This document shows positions 62,266 to 64,000 of a DNA stretch of 64,000 nucleotides, piece after piece. The notes under the pieces were generated by a model, which searched no databases, was not told where the DNA came from, and saw only the letters and a list, made by a program, of their open reading frames with translations. Each line of letters opens with the position of its first letter. Position 1 is the first letter of the stretch. Source of the stretch: Coprinellus micaceus (taxonomy: Eukaryota > Basidiomycota > Agaricomycetes > Agaricales > Psathyrellaceae). A program made the position numbers and the translations under genes. Location of the stretch: assembly GCA_951394405.1 (NCBI GenBank), contig OX596344.1, positions 124,001 to 188,000 of the forward strand, read 5' to 3'.

Positions 62266-63252
62266 GGTGGATACGGCAGGGGCAACAGTTAGTAAGGGTG
62301 GGGTTTGGCTTTGATGACACGAAGGAGGGGCAAAGAAAGGAGGAACAGTGCGGGATAAGTGTAGTGATAGAGTAGAGAGTGCAGCGAGGAAAGGAAGGAA
62401 GGATTAGAAATGTAGACGTAGACGGCTGACGGCACAAAATACAGGCAAAGCAACAAGAGTAGGGATAATTGGAGTTATGTAGAAAAGGAAACTAATGAGC
62501 ATGAAAGGTATAGAGGGGCAAGAGAGTGTGAGGATAGAGAGAGGCGGAGAGAGAGAATTAATGAACCGAACGCGAAGGAGTGGTAATAATGTATGCACAA
62601 GAACGATAGCCAACCAAGGAAAAGACGACTATAAACACAGTGAAGGGTGACGGGACAAGTGAATGGAGTGACGGAGGCGTTGAGGAAAGACAAGAAATGG
62701 AACACGCTGACGAAGAGCAGGTGGAGGACCAGGAAAAGAACAAAAGGCAAGCAGAGAGTGAGGAAGGACAGTAATAGTGTGGTTGAGATGTGCAAAGTAC
62801 GTGTGGGAGAAACAAGAGTGGTGTGTAATGAGGGTGGGGGTGAAAGGCAAGCAGAATAATAGGGAAAGACTGTGGGGTGCCTTGTGAATGAAGAGGTAAA
62901 GGCTGTGGGGTGCCTAGATCAAAGGGGTGGGGCGCCGGACTGACAAAATCATGGAGGGTAGAAAACGGACCAAGACGCGCGGTGGGCGTCGTACGAGATC
63001 TGGCTTCGTCAACCGACAGGTAGCTCTGTTCGGCGAGGACGTTCGGGGCTGTGAAACAAATTTTAGCCCGGACCCTGCAATGTTCGGGAGAAAGATACCG
63101 ACCTTTTCAACGCATAGGACCAATGGCTCGGCCTCCGGAGCTTAGACGCCCTGTGAATGTGATGTGTCTGCCCGGTTGGTGATCTGGGTGAGCCCTGCGC
63201 CAATATATTTAAGGTGTAAAAAACATCGGACCACTCCGGAAAGGATTCAACC
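62266..63252. other. Divergent promoter region, purine-rich
   Basis: Long purine-rich sequence on the plus strand (GGAAAGG-type tracts) lies between two divergent genes. The minus-strand frames here are Leu/Ser/Phe-rich only because of the pyrimidine tracts. A TATA-like ATATATTTAAG at about 63,203 precedes the plus-strand gene. Confidence 0.45.
63203..63210 (+). promoter_or_regulatory. TATA-like box (ATATATTT)
   Basis: ATATATTTAAG lies about 45 bp upstream of the ATG at 63,253, in an otherwise GC-rich stretch. It is the best core-promoter candidate for this gene. Confidence 0.45.
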
Positions 63253-63937
63253 ATGTCCAAAGCCTTCAACCGCCGCAGCATCGAGCACAACCTGCTTGAC
63301 CTCCTCATCGTACCCGACATGCAGCCAACGGGGTGTAGCGACCACGGACCGCTCCAGAGTGTTGTATACATGGGGGGCGAGGTGCCCGAATTGTTTGCTG
63401 TCCGCCAAGTCTCAGTACGTGCATTCCTGGCAAGAGTTGTGCTTACCTGTGATGAGTCCCTGCATACAGTGCGCCTATGGGTGCAAGCACACAACCCGAA
63501 GGCTGACGAACGAAGAGAGGATTGAAGTCAACACGAAGTTGGTGATAGCGGCAAACTTGGTCCGCAGCCTGCAGACTATGCTGGGCATGGACACCTATAC
63601 AACGTGAGTTCGATGCGTGCATGGCTTGATATACAGCTCACCTGCGTTTAGCGGCCGTGTCAAGAAGAATGGCTTCAATGATATTCGCCAGCCAGCAGGA
63701 CCTTCCACCCGTCCAAATATTGAGATCGATGTCACCGACACCAGCGACGCGGACACCGACACCGACAAAGCGCCCACAGTTGTATCCTCCAAGCGTAAGG
63801 CTACAGGTACTCTTCAACCTGTTTTTAAGCGGCAAGCGCTCCCTCTGCTCCCCCACGCCCGTGGTAGTGAGACCAATCTCATGCTTGCCTCCGGGAAGGA
63901 AGTCCGTGGTTTCGACTACAGCAAGTCCAATATGTAG
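63253..63937 (+). CDS. Small protein of unknown function, three exons
   Basis: The ATG at 63,253 (CAACCATGTCC) starts MSKAFNRRSIEHNLLDLLIV. Intron 1 (63,415-63,469, GTACGT...ATACAG, 55 nt) joins RQVS to CAYGCKHTTRRLTNEERIEV. Intron 2 (63,604-63,651, GTGAGT...TTTAG) joins MDTYT to TGRVKKNGFNDIRQPAGPS. Both junctions keep the frame, and the last exon ends with TAG at 63,937. The product has about 195 residues. The first half may be globular with a Cys pair (CAYGC). The second half is acidic and repetitive (DVTDTSDADTDTDKAP) followed by basic patches (SSKRKATG, FKRQ), suggesting a nuclear location. It is divergent from the gene at 60,167-62,265 and could be functionally paired with it. I do not recognise the family. 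Confidence 0.6.
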
Positions 63938-64000
63938 ATTCTTAGCTTTGTAGTTATGATTTGCATACCTTTGCTAAAAGTATGGAGAGTTGGAACCCCG

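Noticed and set aside
62475..62850. Leu/Phe/Ser-rich minus-strand frames suggesting membrane proteins
   Set aside because: They are translations of long pyrimidine tracts in several frames at once, without start context or codon bias.
1..64000. CRISPR arrays, bacterial operons or riboswitches
   Set aside because: The sequence is eukaryotic with spliceosomal introns. The repeats found are transposons, duplicons and short tandem arrays without CRISPR spacing.

Overview
The window looks like nuclear DNA of a basidiomycete fungus, most probably an Agaricomycete. Genes carry many short GT...AG introns of about 50-60 nt. There is an alpha-type protein kinase and an integrase-core protein of kinds I know from mushroom-forming fungi, a Ty3/gypsy chromovirus, F-box-like genes and a nuclear tRNA-Glu. 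Real genes are sparse, and most of the sequence is transposons and mosaic segmental duplications.

Layout. 1-3,237: no gene, old local repeats. 3,543-4,985: Ser/Pro-rich protein of unknown function. 5,528-6,952: broken F-box-like gene. 7,200-9,900: duplicated non-coding blocks split by a TA-flanked element. 9,909-18,279: one copy of an unknown repeated gene (here called the LDGAHGARV family), split by a 5.48-kb inverted-repeat transposon carrying an integrase-like gene and an alpha-kinase gene, and by a 1.96-kb gag-only LTR element. 19,724-24,802: exocyst EXO70, copy A. 25,051-26,901: a tiny membrane protein and a secreted alpha/beta hydrolase. 28,123-36,992: a hydrolase paralogue split by a complete 7.4-kb chromovirus. 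37,516: tRNA-Glu(CTC). 39,923: F-box fragment. 40,734-48,280: LDGAHGARV copy, inverted EXO70 copy B, LDGAHGARV copy. 50,460-54,725: two inverted copies of a 1,132-bp element around a 2-kb segment whose target duplications are swapped, the mark of an inversion by recombination. 54,736-59,795: LDGAHGARV copy and truncated EXO70 copy C, the latter split by a 1.3-kb long-TIR element. 60,167-63,937: two intron-containing genes of unknown function.

The repeated theme is a duplicon made of EXO70 plus an LDGAHGARV gene plus their flanks. It is present in several diverged copies in both orientations and has served as a target for successive insertions. Because copies exist with and without each insertion, several element boundaries and target-site duplications can be read against empty paralogous sites. 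The strongest candidates for something new are the TIR element with alpha-kinase cargo (10,160-15,641), the gag-only LTR element, the extra third ORF and apparent self-priming site of the chromovirus, and the multi-copy EXO70/LDGAHGARV duplicon. All splice sites and protein lengths were worked out by eye and no database search was possible.
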